Positions 1 through 6,155 of a stretch of DNA of 7,008 nt are shown in pieces. Source of the DNA: an uncultured Micrococcales bacterium (lineage in GTDB: Bacteria > Actinomycetota > Actinomycetes > Actinomycetales > Microbacteriaceae); NCBI GenBank assembly GCA_903929105.1, contig CAIYTL010000266.1:1-7008 (forward strand), in the 5' to 3' direction. The position numbers were made by a program, and so were the translations under genes. Each line of letters starts with the position of its first letter. The first letter of the stretch is position 1. Under the pieces are notes generated by a model. The model worked only from the letters and a program-made list of their open reading frames with translations, was not told the origin of the DNA and did not search any database.

Positions 1-92
1 CCCATTCTGGCTAAAGACATGCTGCCTTCTGCTGGCAGTCGAAGGCGCTGCCCAGGCCAATCTTGATTTGTGCTCACCCAGCAATCTTAAAT

Positions 93-119
93 GAACTAAA
101 TGTTTAACATTCACGAAAC
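93..119 (+). promoter_or_regulatory. Candidate GlnR-type operator upstream of glnA
   Basis: Three 5-mers recur at exact 11-bp steps: GAACT (93-97), TTAAC (104-108) and GAAAC (115-119), each pair separated by 6 bases. The last two resemble the actinobacterial GlnR half-sites GTnAC and GAAAC with their n6 spacer; TTAAC departs from GTnAC at the first base only. GlnR is the OmpR-family nitrogen regulator that controls glnA in Streptomyces and mycobacteria. The site would sit about 57 bases upstream of a start point near 163, a sensible position for an activator. No clear fourth half-site is visible, and no glnR gene is in the window, so this remains a pattern match. Confidence 0.38.
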
Positions 120-150
120 AAAAAGCGACGCTTCTCGTAGCCTGCGGCGG

Positions 151-156
151 TAAACT
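151..156 (+). promoter_or_regulatory. Possible -10 element of the glnA promoter
   Basis: TAAACT fits the actinobacterial -10 consensus TANNNT and would start transcription near 163, leaving a leader of about 50 bases before the ATG at 214. There is no good -35 hexamer around 128-133, which would suit a promoter that needs an activator bound at 93-119. A competing candidate is TTGATT (63-68) with TTAAAT (87-92) at 18-bp spacing; that one would place the operator-like repeats just downstream of the -10. Weak evidence in both cases. Confidence 0.25.
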
Positions 157-200
157 TTTTTATAAGGCGTAATGGCTCGCCTGCCCTCACCTCTAAATCG

Positions 201-206
201 AAGGGA
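201..206 (+). promoter_or_regulatory. Ribosome binding site deciding the glnA start
   Basis: AAGGGA lies 7 bases before the ATG at 214. This favours 214 over the in-frame ATG at 172, which itself has a weaker AAGG (164-167) only 4 bases away. The product from 214 begins MFKTASEVVAYIKEND, the usual N-terminus of actinobacterial GlnA, whereas the 14 extra residues from 172 resemble nothing in the family. Confidence 0.7.
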
Positions 207-213
207 TCTCCCT

Positions 214-1650
214 ATGTTCAAGACTGCATCTGAGGTTGTTGCTTACATTAAAGAGAACGACGTAAAGTTCCTTGATGTTCGCTTCACCGACCTACCTGGT
301 GTTCAGCAGCACTTCAACCTTCCGGCCAGCATGATTGACGAAGAGTTCTTCGTTGACGGCCAGCTTTTCGATGGTTCGTCGATTCGCGGCTTTGCCTCGA
401 TTCACGAGTCAGACATGCAATTGATTCCAGATGTCACAACCGCCTACCTTGACGCTTTCCGCGCCGAGAAGACGCTCATTATGATCTTCGACATCTACAA
501 CCCACGCAACGGTGAAATCTATGCAAAAGACCCACGTCAGGTAGCCCGCAAAGCTCAGGCGTATCTTGCAAGCACCGGCATCGCAGACACTGCATTCTTC
601 GCACCAGAAGCTGAATTCTTCATCTTCGACGACGTTCGCTACCACTACAGCCAGAACAGCTCAGGTCACTTCATTGACTCTGACGAAGCTGCCTGGAACT
701 CGGGTCGCGACGAAAAGGTGAACGGTCAGGGCGGAAACCTTGCCAACAAGACTCCTTACAAGGGTGGTTATTTTCCGGTATCACCAGTTGACAAGCACGC
801 AGACATGCGTGACAACATCGTTCTTGAGCTAGCTGCTGCCGGTCTTTCGGTTGAGCGCAGCCACCACGAGGTTGGCACAGCAGGTCAGGGCGAAATCAAC
901 TACCGCTTTGACACTCTTCTTCACTCAGCAGACGACATCTTGAAGTTCAAATACATCGTAAAGAACGTTGCTGACCAGTGGGGCAAGACTGCAACCTTTA
1001 TGCCAAAGCCACTCTTTGGCGACAACGGCTCGGGCATGCACGTTCACCAGTCACTCTGGAAAGACGGCAAGCCGTTGTTTTATGACGAGGCTGGCTACGG
1101 TGGCCTAAGCGACATCGCGCGCTGGTACATTGGTGGTTTGTTGAAGCACGCTCCATCGCTTCTAGCGTTCACCAACCCAACCGTTAACAGCTACCACCGC
1201 CTCGTTCCTGGCTTTGAAGCGCCAGTAAACTTGGTCTACTCGGCAGGTAACCGCTCGGCTACTATTCGCATTCCGATGACCGGCACTAACCCTAAAGCAA
1301 AGCGCATCGAGTTCCGTGCTCCTGACGCATCAAGCAACCCTTACCTAGCTTTCGCAGCTATGTTGATGGCTGGCCTTGACGGCATCAAGAACCGCACCGA
1401 GCCACACGCTCCTGTTGACAAAGACCTTTACGAGCTTCCTCCAGAGGAGGCCAAGTTGATTCCTCAGGTTCCTGGAAACCTTGAGGACGTCTTGAAGGCT
1501 CTTGAAGCAGACCACGACTACCTTCTTGCCGGCGATGTATTCACCAAGGATCTAATCGAGACTTGGATCGACTACAAGCGCGAGAAAGAAATCAAGCCGC
1601 TAGCACTTCGCCCGCACCCATACGAGTTCGAGCTTTACTACGGCGTTTAG
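214..1650 (+). CDS. glnA: Glutamine synthetase, class I-beta (GlnA)
   Basis: Makes L-glutamine from glutamate, ammonia and ATP in the cytoplasm; family members are dodecamers. From the ATG at 214 the protein has 478 residues, the same length as M. tuberculosis GlnA1. The N-terminal beta-grasp domain (about 1-100) carries FDGSSIRGF (52-60). The catalytic domain shows the metal and substrate ligands E132 and E134 (PEAEFF), E219 (HHEVG), E227 (GQGEIN), H276 (GSGMHVH), R347 (NRSATIR), E366 and R368 (IEFR). The insert near 150-185, typical of the beta subclass, is present. Y406 in KDLYELPPEE is the conserved adenylylation site, so the enzyme should be a GlnE target. Codon choice is strongly biased (AAC, TTC, GAC, CGC), fitting high expression. 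It is monocistronic here: a terminator follows directly and the next gene is convergent. Identity is secure. Confidence 0.97.
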   Translation: MFKTASEVVAYIKENDVKFLDVRFTDLPGVQQHFNLPASMIDEEFFVDGQLFDGSSIRGFASIHESDMQLIPDVTTAYLDAFRAEKTLIMIFDIYNPRNGEIYAKDPRQVARKAQAYLASTGIADTAFFAPEAEFFIFDDVRYHYSQNSSGHFIDSDEAAWNSGRDEKVNGQGGNLANKTPYKGGYFPVSPVDKHADMRDNIVLELAAAGLSVERSHHEVGTAGQGEINYRFDTLLHSADDILKFKYIVKNVADQWGKTATFMPKPLFGDNGSGMHVHQSLWKDGKPLFYDEAGYGGLSDIARWYIGGLLKHAPSLLAFTNPTVNSYHRLVPGFEAPVNLVYSAGNRSATIRIPMTGTNPKAKRIEFRAPDASSNPYLAFAAMLMAGLDGIKNRTEPHAPVDKDLYELPPEEAKLIPQVPGNLEDVLKALEADHDYLLAGDVFTKDLIETWIDYKREKEIKPLALRPHPYEFELYYGV

Positions 1651-1660
1651 TCAAAACCAC

Positions 1661-1698
1661 AAAAAATGGAGGTTCCCGTATGGGAGCCTCCATTTTTT
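1661..1698. terminator. Bidirectional intrinsic terminator between glnA and glnE
   Basis: The arms 1661-1677 and 1682-1698 pair over 17 positions with a single G-U wobble (1673/1686) and a 4-base loop GTAT. The core is TGGAGG/CCTCCA plus TCCC/GGGA. An A6 run flanks the left foot and a T7 run (1693-1699) the right, so transcripts from either strand end in a GC-rich stem followed by U residues. It starts 10 bases after the glnA stop and lies 20 bases beyond the glnE stop, serving both convergent units. Confidence 0.93.
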
Positions 1699-1718
1699 TA
1701 TCTAAAAAAGACAAGAAC

Positions 1719-3959
1719 TCAGTCTTCTGCCCCTGCAGTCCATTCGAAGAATAAGCGTTCAAAAACTCCTCTGGCACGGCGGGTTATTGCCAGGTAATCC
1801 TGTTCAAGCACACTTGCGCTGAACGGTGGATACTCCAAAATGCGCGCCATGCCATCGAGCTGGCGACGATCAACAGGCAGCACGTCTGACTTCTTGCCCC
1901 ACCAGAGCACAGTGGCGGCTCTCACTCTTGAAGCGAAAGTCCAGGCTTCAGATAGCACTCGGGCATCGTGCGCCTCGATTAGCCCCTCTGACACGCAAGC
2001 CGATAGCGCCTCGAGCGTCTTAGGTGTGCGAATTTTTGGGTGTTCAGAGCCATGCCTCAACTGCAATAGTTGAACGAGCCACTCGACATCGCTTAGCGAG
2101 CCTCTGCCAAGCTTCAGGTGCCTTTTCGGGTCCGCGCCCTGCGGCAAGCGCTCGGTTTCGACTCGAGCTTTGATGCGACGAATGTCGACCACGACTGTCT
2201 CAGACAGCAACTTGGGGTAACGGTACTTATCAATGATTGACGTGAAATCTTCGACCAGCTGCGCATTGCCGGCGATCATTCTTGCACGCAAAAGCGCCTG
2301 AGATTCCCAGTTGGATGCCCATCGCTCGTAGTAGTTGCGATAGCTCTCTATCGACCTCACGACCGCGCCCTTATTGCCCTCGGGTCGCAGGTCGAGGTCG
2401 AGATCGAACTCGAGTGCAACGTCTTGACTGTGCTTTCGAATCAGTGCAACTATGCGCTCGGCGGCCTTCTGAGCCTGTTCGGCCACTGAATCAGATTTTG
2501 GGGCATAAACAAACATGACATCAGCATCAGAACCAAAACCCAACTCAGCTCCCCCAAAACGCCCCATGGCAACGATGCCGAAATCTAAGACATTTGCCAA
2601 TGGAACATCTGAAAGTGATGCGGCCTCATAGCTTTGAACAGCATCGCTAATTGCGCACAAATAAGCCTCTGTGACGTCGCTAAGGCCTAACATCACCTGA
2701 TCGAGCGACAGTTGCCCTAGAACCGCTCCCATGGCTATGCGAAGCGTTTCGCGGCGTCTCATCTGGCGAATAGCGTTAAGTGCGCCTTCGATGCCTTTGT
2801 GGCGAGCCATAGTGGCGGCGATTTCGCGATCGAGCTCATCTTCGGTGATCGGAACCAAATCTTCATCGCGATCGAACCATGCGGCGGCTTCAGGAATTTT
2901 CTCGAACATCTCGGTTGCTAAGCGTGAGTTGCTGAGCACTTGAGTCATGCGCTGGGCCGCCCCGCTGGAATCTCGAAGCATACGAAGGTACCAGGGTGAC
3001 TCACCGAGGTGCTCACTCAGCCGTCTAAAAGCCAGCAACGCGGCATCTGGATCGGTGCCCTCAGCAAACCATTGAATAAGAACTGGCAGTAGTTGCTTCT
3101 GGATCGCCGCTCTGCGAGAAAGGCCCGAAGTAAGAGCTCTGATGTGCTCCAGTGCACCACCGGGGTTGTTGAATCCAATTGCAGCTAGTCTGTCACTCGC
3201 TTGTTCGCTGGTGATGGCCAGAGCGTCGTCTGAGCTCTTGGCGACGGCGGCAAGAAGCGGCCTGAAAAATAGCTTCTGGTGCAAGCTTCGAACGTCGAGT
3301 TTGGTGCTGTTCCAACGCTCATCGAAGCTTTCGACGGTGTCTTTAGGTGCAACCGATCTGGCAATTGCTCGTCGAGCTGTTTCACTCGCAGGCATTAGAT
3401 GCGTTCGGCGCATTTGCGACATTTGGATTCGGTGCTCTAGCAGGCGCAAATATCTATATTGGCCGGCAAATTGACTCGCCTCGGTGCGACCGATGTATCC
3501 GCCATCAGCAAGTGCGTTGATGGCAGAGATAGTGTCTCGGTGACGAAGGCTTTCATCGGTTCGACCATGCACTAGTTGCAACAGCTGAACTGTGAACTCA
3601 ATGTCACGCAAACCGCCTGGGCCAAGTTTTATTTGAAAGTCGATTTCACTTCGCGGAATGTTGTCGAGCACCCTTTGACGCATTTTCTGTACGTTCTCAA
3701 CGAAATTCTCTCGCTTTGCGCTACTCCAAATCAGCGGTGCTAATGCGCTCACGTACTTTTCGCCAAGCATCAAATCGCCAGCGAGAGGTCTTGCTTTTAG
3801 CAGAGCTTGAAACTCCCAGTTTTCAGCCCATCTTTCGTAATAGCTAATGTGCGAATCAAGAGTTCGAACCAAAGCACCCGATTTGCCCTCTGGCCGAAGG
3901 TTCGCATCAACCTGCCAAAGCATTGGCTCGGTTGCAGTTCCATCTATAGCGCGCATCAT
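1719..3959 (-). CDS. glnE: GlnE C-terminal part: adenylyltransferase domain and rest of removase domain
   Basis: This open stretch of 746 codons continues the GlnE reading frame after the internal TGA and would be residues 271-1016 of an uninterrupted protein. In that numbering, VDANLRPEG holds the third carboxylate (D288) of the N-terminal removase site, followed by YYERWAENWEFQALLKARP and the helical-domain motif GPGGLRDIEF (383-392). The second nucleotidyltransferase domain is complete: GRFGGAELGFGSDADVMFVY (736-755) with the DxD pair, DLDLRPEGNKG (791-801), and GRGSLSDVEWLVQ in the C-terminal helical domain. In E. coli this half adenylylates GlnA. The start at 3959 is only the first ATG after the stop; no Shine-Dalgarno sequence precedes it and no in-frame GTG or TTG lies between it and the TGA, so efficient independent translation is doubtful. 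If it is made, the transferase activity could survive without the removase. Confidence 0.8.
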   Translation of the reverse strand: MMRAIDGTATEPMLWQVDANLRPEGKSGALVRTLDSHISYYERWAENWEFQALLKARPLAGDLMLGEKYVSALAPLIWSSAKRENFVENVQKMRQRVLDNIPRSEIDFQIKLGPGGLRDIEFTVQLLQLVHGRTDESLRHRDTISAINALADGGYIGRTEASQFAGQYRYLRLLEHRIQMSQMRRTHLMPASETARRAIARSVAPKDTVESFDERWNSTKLDVRSLHQKLFFRPLLAAVAKSSDDALAITSEQASDRLAAIGFNNPGGALEHIRALTSGLSRRAAIQKQLLPVLIQWFAEGTDPDAALLAFRRLSEHLGESPWYLRMLRDSSGAAQRMTQVLSNSRLATEMFEKIPEAAAWFDRDEDLVPITEDELDREIAATMARHKGIEGALNAIRQMRRRETLRIAMGAVLGQLSLDQVMLGLSDVTEAYLCAISDAVQSYEAASLSDVPLANVLDFGIVAMGRFGGAELGFGSDADVMFVYAPKSDSVAEQAQKAAERIVALIRKHSQDVALEFDLDLDLRPEGNKGAVVRSIESYRNYYERWASNWESQALLRARMIAGNAQLVEDFTSIIDKYRYPKLLSETVVVDIRRIKARVETERLPQGADPKRHLKLGRGSLSDVEWLVQLLQLRHGSEHPKIRTPKTLEALSACVSEGLIEAHDARVLSEAWTFASRVRAATVLWWGKKSDVLPVDRRQLDGMARILEYPPFSASVLEQDYLAITRRARGVFERLFFEWTAGAED

Positions 3960-4001
3960 TCGAGTTGCTAATCTTGTGGCACTCTCGATGGCGCGCTGTG
4001 A

Positions 4002-4024
4002 ACTGAGGTTGGCTGAACCTCAAT
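4002..4024 (-). repeat. Perfect inverted repeat with the internal glnE TGA at its foot
   Basis: On the coding strand, TGAGGTT (4022-4016) and AACCTCA (4010-4004) are exact inverted copies around the 5-base loop CAGCC. In RNA the stem can extend by one U-G and one A-U pair to 4024/4002. The first three bases of the stem are the internal stop codon of glnE. No T-run follows, so it is not an intrinsic terminator. A hairpin this size is not rare by chance in 7 kb, but its exact coincidence with the stop is notable. Confidence 0.6.
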
Positions 4025-4769
4025 CGGCTACATAAATAACGTCAACGTCGCTGATGTAGTTGAGTTCTCTTGCACCGCACTTGCCCATAGCAATAACCGC
4101 GAAACTGGTTGCAGCCACCTCATCGGCCGCAAAGACACCAAACTCACGAGAATTGCTAAGCTCCCAACGTGCAATGAGAATGCCAGCTTCGATAGCGGCA
4201 CCCGCGATGTCAGCTAAGGCCGCAGCAACAGCAGGCACGCCAGCCTCTACGTTAGGCTGCGATAAGTCAAAAATAGCGATCTTGAGCAACTCTGCTCGAT
4301 ATGCGCAGCGCAAAGCGTTCCATGACGCCATCACTGCAGCAGAAACAGCAGCAGGGTCGTCTAGCTTTGTGCTTTGCAAGGCAGCTGCAGCGGCGGCGGT
4401 TATTGTGGCATTTAGTTCTTCAGCTGTCGCGAGTTTGGCGCTTGACTTTTCGAACGTGGCTAGTTGAGCTGGGTGGCGTCTAAGAAAATCAGTTAATGCC
4501 GAACTAGCACCAAACAATAGGCACAATCGCAACGCGCTATCTGGCTTGCCAAGAATTCTCTTGATGATAGTTTTATCGCGCTCGGCAAAATCAATCAGTG
4601 CATTGAGCGCCTGATCAGGGTCAGCGCATAGCGCAAGCTGGGCTACAGAAGTTCTTGCCGGGTCTCCGACAAGTTTGACGAGCTGCTCTAGCTTAGAGAC
4701 GGTTGTGCTGAGTTCAACAAAACCAAACTTGGCCAGCTCAGAGAGTGAGGCTTGCCTTGCTTCGGCCAT
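4020..4769 (-). CDS. glnE: GlnE N-terminal part: truncated adenylyl-removase domain
   Basis: A 249-residue open frame from ATG 4769 to the internal TGA. It contains the N-terminal helical region of GlnE and the start of the removase nucleotidyltransferase domain, ending just after GKCGARELNYISDVDVIYV (229-247), which carries the S-D-x-D pair (D241, D243). The third catalytic carboxylate lies in the next open stretch (VDANLRPEG), so this fragment alone cannot form a full active site. The start at 4769 is preferred because MAEARQASLSELAKFGF has the look of GlnE N-termini, AGGGAG lies 4 bases upstream, and an ATG at 4841 would overlap the end of glnA2 by over 60 bases. The start is 8 bases after the glnA2 stop, which implies co-transcription and probably translational coupling. 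Confidence 0.82.
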   Translation of the reverse strand: MAEARQASLSELAKFGFVELSTTVSKLEQLVKLVGDPARTSVAQLALCADPDQALNALIDFAERDKTIIKRILGKPDSALRLCLLFGASSALTDFLRRHPAQLATFEKSSAKLATAEELNATITAAAAAALQSTKLDDPAAVSAAVMASWNALRCAYRAELLKIAIFDLSQPNVEAGVPAVAAALADIAGAAIEAGILIARWELSNSREFGVFAADEVAATSFAVIAMGKCGARELNYISDVDVIYVAD

Positions 4770-4773
4770 CGGG

Positions 4774-4779
4774 CTCCCT
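4774..4779 (-). promoter_or_regulatory. glnE ribosome binding site overlapping the glnA2 stop
   Basis: On the - strand AGGGAG precedes the glnE ATG (4769) by 4 bases and shares its first two bases with the glnA2 stop codon TAG (4780-4778). Ribosomes ending glnA2 would finish on this site, a layout typical of coupled translation. Confidence 0.6.
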
Positions 4780-6115
4780 AGAGAGTGGCGAGGTTCTTTT
4801 TGAGCTCGTAGGCGGTTACCTGCGAGCGATACTCGCTCCACTCACGACGCTTGTTGGCAAGAACGTAGCTAAAGACTTCTTCGCCAAGAACTTCTGCTGC
4901 TAGCTCTGATTCTTCTAATTTGCGAATGGCGTGATCGAGGCTTTGTGGCAACGGCTGAATGCCCATAGCGCGCCGCTCTGAGTCAGTTAGCTCCCAAACG
5001 TTGTCTTCGGTTTCGGCTGGCAGTTGCAGCTCTTCTTCGATGCCCTTCATGCCAGCAGCAAGAATCAAGGCGTAGGCCAAATATGGGTTAGCTGCGCTAT
5101 CGATTGCGCGGTACTCGATTCTTGAGCTCTGGCCCTTTGAAGGCTTGTATAGCGGCACTCGAAGCAAGGCGCTGCGGTTGTTGTGACCCCAGCACACAAA
5201 GCTTGGCGCCTCGCCGCCGCCCCAGAGGCGCTTGTATGAGTTCACATATTGATTAGTTACCGCTGTGATTTCTGGCGCGTGGCGAAGCAAACCTGCCATG
5301 AAATGCTTGGCCGTTTTTGAAAGATGATATTGCTGACCAGCATCGAAGAACGCGTTTGTGTCGCCTTCAAACAGGCTCATGTGCGTGTGCATGCCAGAAC
5401 CAGGGTGCTCGCTGAAAGGTTTCGGCATGAACGTGGCATAAACCCCCTGTTCAATGGCAACCTCTTTGATGACTGTTCGGAATGTCATGATGTTGTCGGC
5501 CATGGTTAGTGCGTCGGCATAGCGAAGATCAATCTCATTTTGGCCAGGTCCACCTTCGTGGTGGCTGAATTCCACTGAGATGCCCAACTGTTCAAGCATT
5601 GTCACGGCACGTCGTCTAAAGTCGTGCGCCGTGCCACCGGGCACATTGTCGAAGTATCCCGCATTGTCGACAGGCACGGGGCCATCTGGACCAAAATCTG
5701 CTGACTTTAGAAGATAGAACTCGATCTCAGGGTGAACGTAAAAAGAGAACCCTTTGTCACTCGCTTTAGCCAATGCTCGGCGCAGCACGTTGCGTGGATC
5801 TGCGGCGGCCGGTAGACCATCGGGGGTTTGAATATCGCAGAACATGCGAGCAGTCGGATCGATTTCGCCGCGCCAAGGAAGGATCTGAAAAGTGCTCGGG
5901 TCTGGCTGCGCCAACATGTCGGCCTCATAGGTTCTAGCAAGCCCTTCAATGGCCGAACCGTCAAAGCCAAGCCCCTCTGAGAAGGCCCCTTCAACTTCGG
6001 CAGGTGCGATTGCAACAGACTTTAGAGTGCCGGCTACGTCGGTGAACCATAGGCGAATAAATTTGACTCCACGCTCTTCAATTGTGCGCAAGACGAAATC
6101 GGTTTGTTTGTCCAT
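4778..6115 (-). CDS. glnA2: Glutamine synthetase-like ligase GlnA2 (class I-alpha type)
   Basis: A 445-residue glutamine synthetase family enzyme starting MDKQTDFVLRTIEERGVKFI. ATP and glutamate-site residues are present: FDGSAIEG (51-58), E130 and E132 (HPEIEF), E187 (HHEGG), E194 (GQNEIDLR), H243 (GSGMHTH), R314 (NNRSALLR), E334 and R336 (RIEYR). The I-beta insert seen in GlnA is missing, and the place of the adenylylation tyrosine holds W374 (DNVWELTDSE), so GlnE should not control it. The C-terminus (NKRREWSEYRSQVTAYEL) is typical of actinobacterial GlnA2. Start 6115 is chosen over the longer frame from 6271, which would run antisense across the start of nadE; GAAAGG lies 9 bases before it. 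Heads an operon with glnE. In Streptomyces the GlnA2 paralogue glutamylates polyamines, so the substrate here may not be ammonia. Confidence 0.94.
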   Translation of the reverse strand: MDKQTDFVLRTIEERGVKFIRLWFTDVAGTLKSVAIAPAEVEGAFSEGLGFDGSAIEGLARTYEADMLAQPDPSTFQILPWRGEIDPTARMFCDIQTPDGLPAAADPRNVLRRALAKASDKGFSFYVHPEIEFYLLKSADFGPDGPVPVDNAGYFDNVPGGTAHDFRRRAVTMLEQLGISVEFSHHEGGPGQNEIDLRYADALTMADNIMTFRTVIKEVAIEQGVYATFMPKPFSEHPGSGMHTHMSLFEGDTNAFFDAGQQYHLSKTAKHFMAGLLRHAPEITAVTNQYVNSYKRLWGGGEAPSFVCWGHNNRSALLRVPLYKPSKGQSSRIEYRAIDSAANPYLAYALILAAGMKGIEEELQLPAETEDNVWELTDSERRAMGIQPLPQSLDHAIRKLEESELAAEVLGEEVFSYVLANKRREWSEYRSQVTAYELKKNLATL

Positions 6116-6155
6116 CAGATGCTGCCTTTCTTCTGCTGATACTAGGCTAATGGTT
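6116..6155. promoter_or_regulatory. Divergent glnA2 / nadE promoter region
   Basis: Only 40 bp separate the two starts, so both promoters must lie here or reach into the genes. For glnA2 (-), TAGTAT (6144-6139) fits TANNNT, and GAAAGG (6130-6125) is its ribosome binding site. For nadE (+), TAGGCT (6143-6148) also fits TANNNT and ends 7 bases before the ATG at 6156, the distance seen at leaderless genes. The two -10 candidates overlap, so transcription in the two directions could compete. No convincing -35 element is visible for either. Confidence 0.4.

Larger units (their letters stand above)
1719..4769 (-). pseudogene. glnE: glnE locus interrupted by one in-frame TGA
   Basis: GlnE (glutamine synthetase adenylyltransferase / adenylyl-removase) attaches AMP to, or removes it from, the conserved tyrosine of GlnA. 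From the ATG at 4769 to the TGA at 1719-1721 the reading frame spans 1016 codons before the final stop, close to the roughly 1000 residues usual in the family, but codon 250 (4022-4020) is TGA. Frame is unchanged on either side, and all family motifs before and after it are present, so no frameshift or decay is seen beyond this single codon. That pattern fits a very recent nonsense mutation, a base-call error, or a recoded stop. Convergent with glnA and downstream of glnA2, as in M. tuberculosis. Locus identity is certain; functional state is not. Confidence 0.72.

Noticed and set aside
24..46. Hairpin GCCTTC/GAAGGC as a terminator of an upstream unit
   Set aside because: The 6-bp stem has an 11-base loop and no T-run after it.
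1..94. End of an upstream gene on the + strand (open frames ending at 66 or 94)
   Set aside because: Both short translations lack any recognisable motif; too little sequence is present to support a gene.
409..645. Small open frame on the - strand inside glnA
   Set aside because: Shadow of the highly conserved glnA catalytic region; cysteine-rich composition without a motif.
4020..4022. TGA read as tryptophan through an altered genetic code
   Set aside because: Tryptophans in glnA, glnA2, nadE and the rest of glnE are encoded by TGG, this is the only internal TGA in the genes read, and glnE itself ends on TGA.
3980..4022. Selenocysteine insertion at the glnE TGA using the hairpin as a SECIS element
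   Set aside because: The TGA is inside the stem rather than upstream of it, the loop lacks the usual G-U features, and the position is a variable linker in a family with no known selenoproteins.
4060..4467. Alanine/serine-rich open frame of 135 codons on the + strand opposite glnE
   Set aside because: It is antisense to the well-conserved GlnE frame, has low-complexity composition expected of an opposite-strand shadow, and no convincing ribosome binding site.
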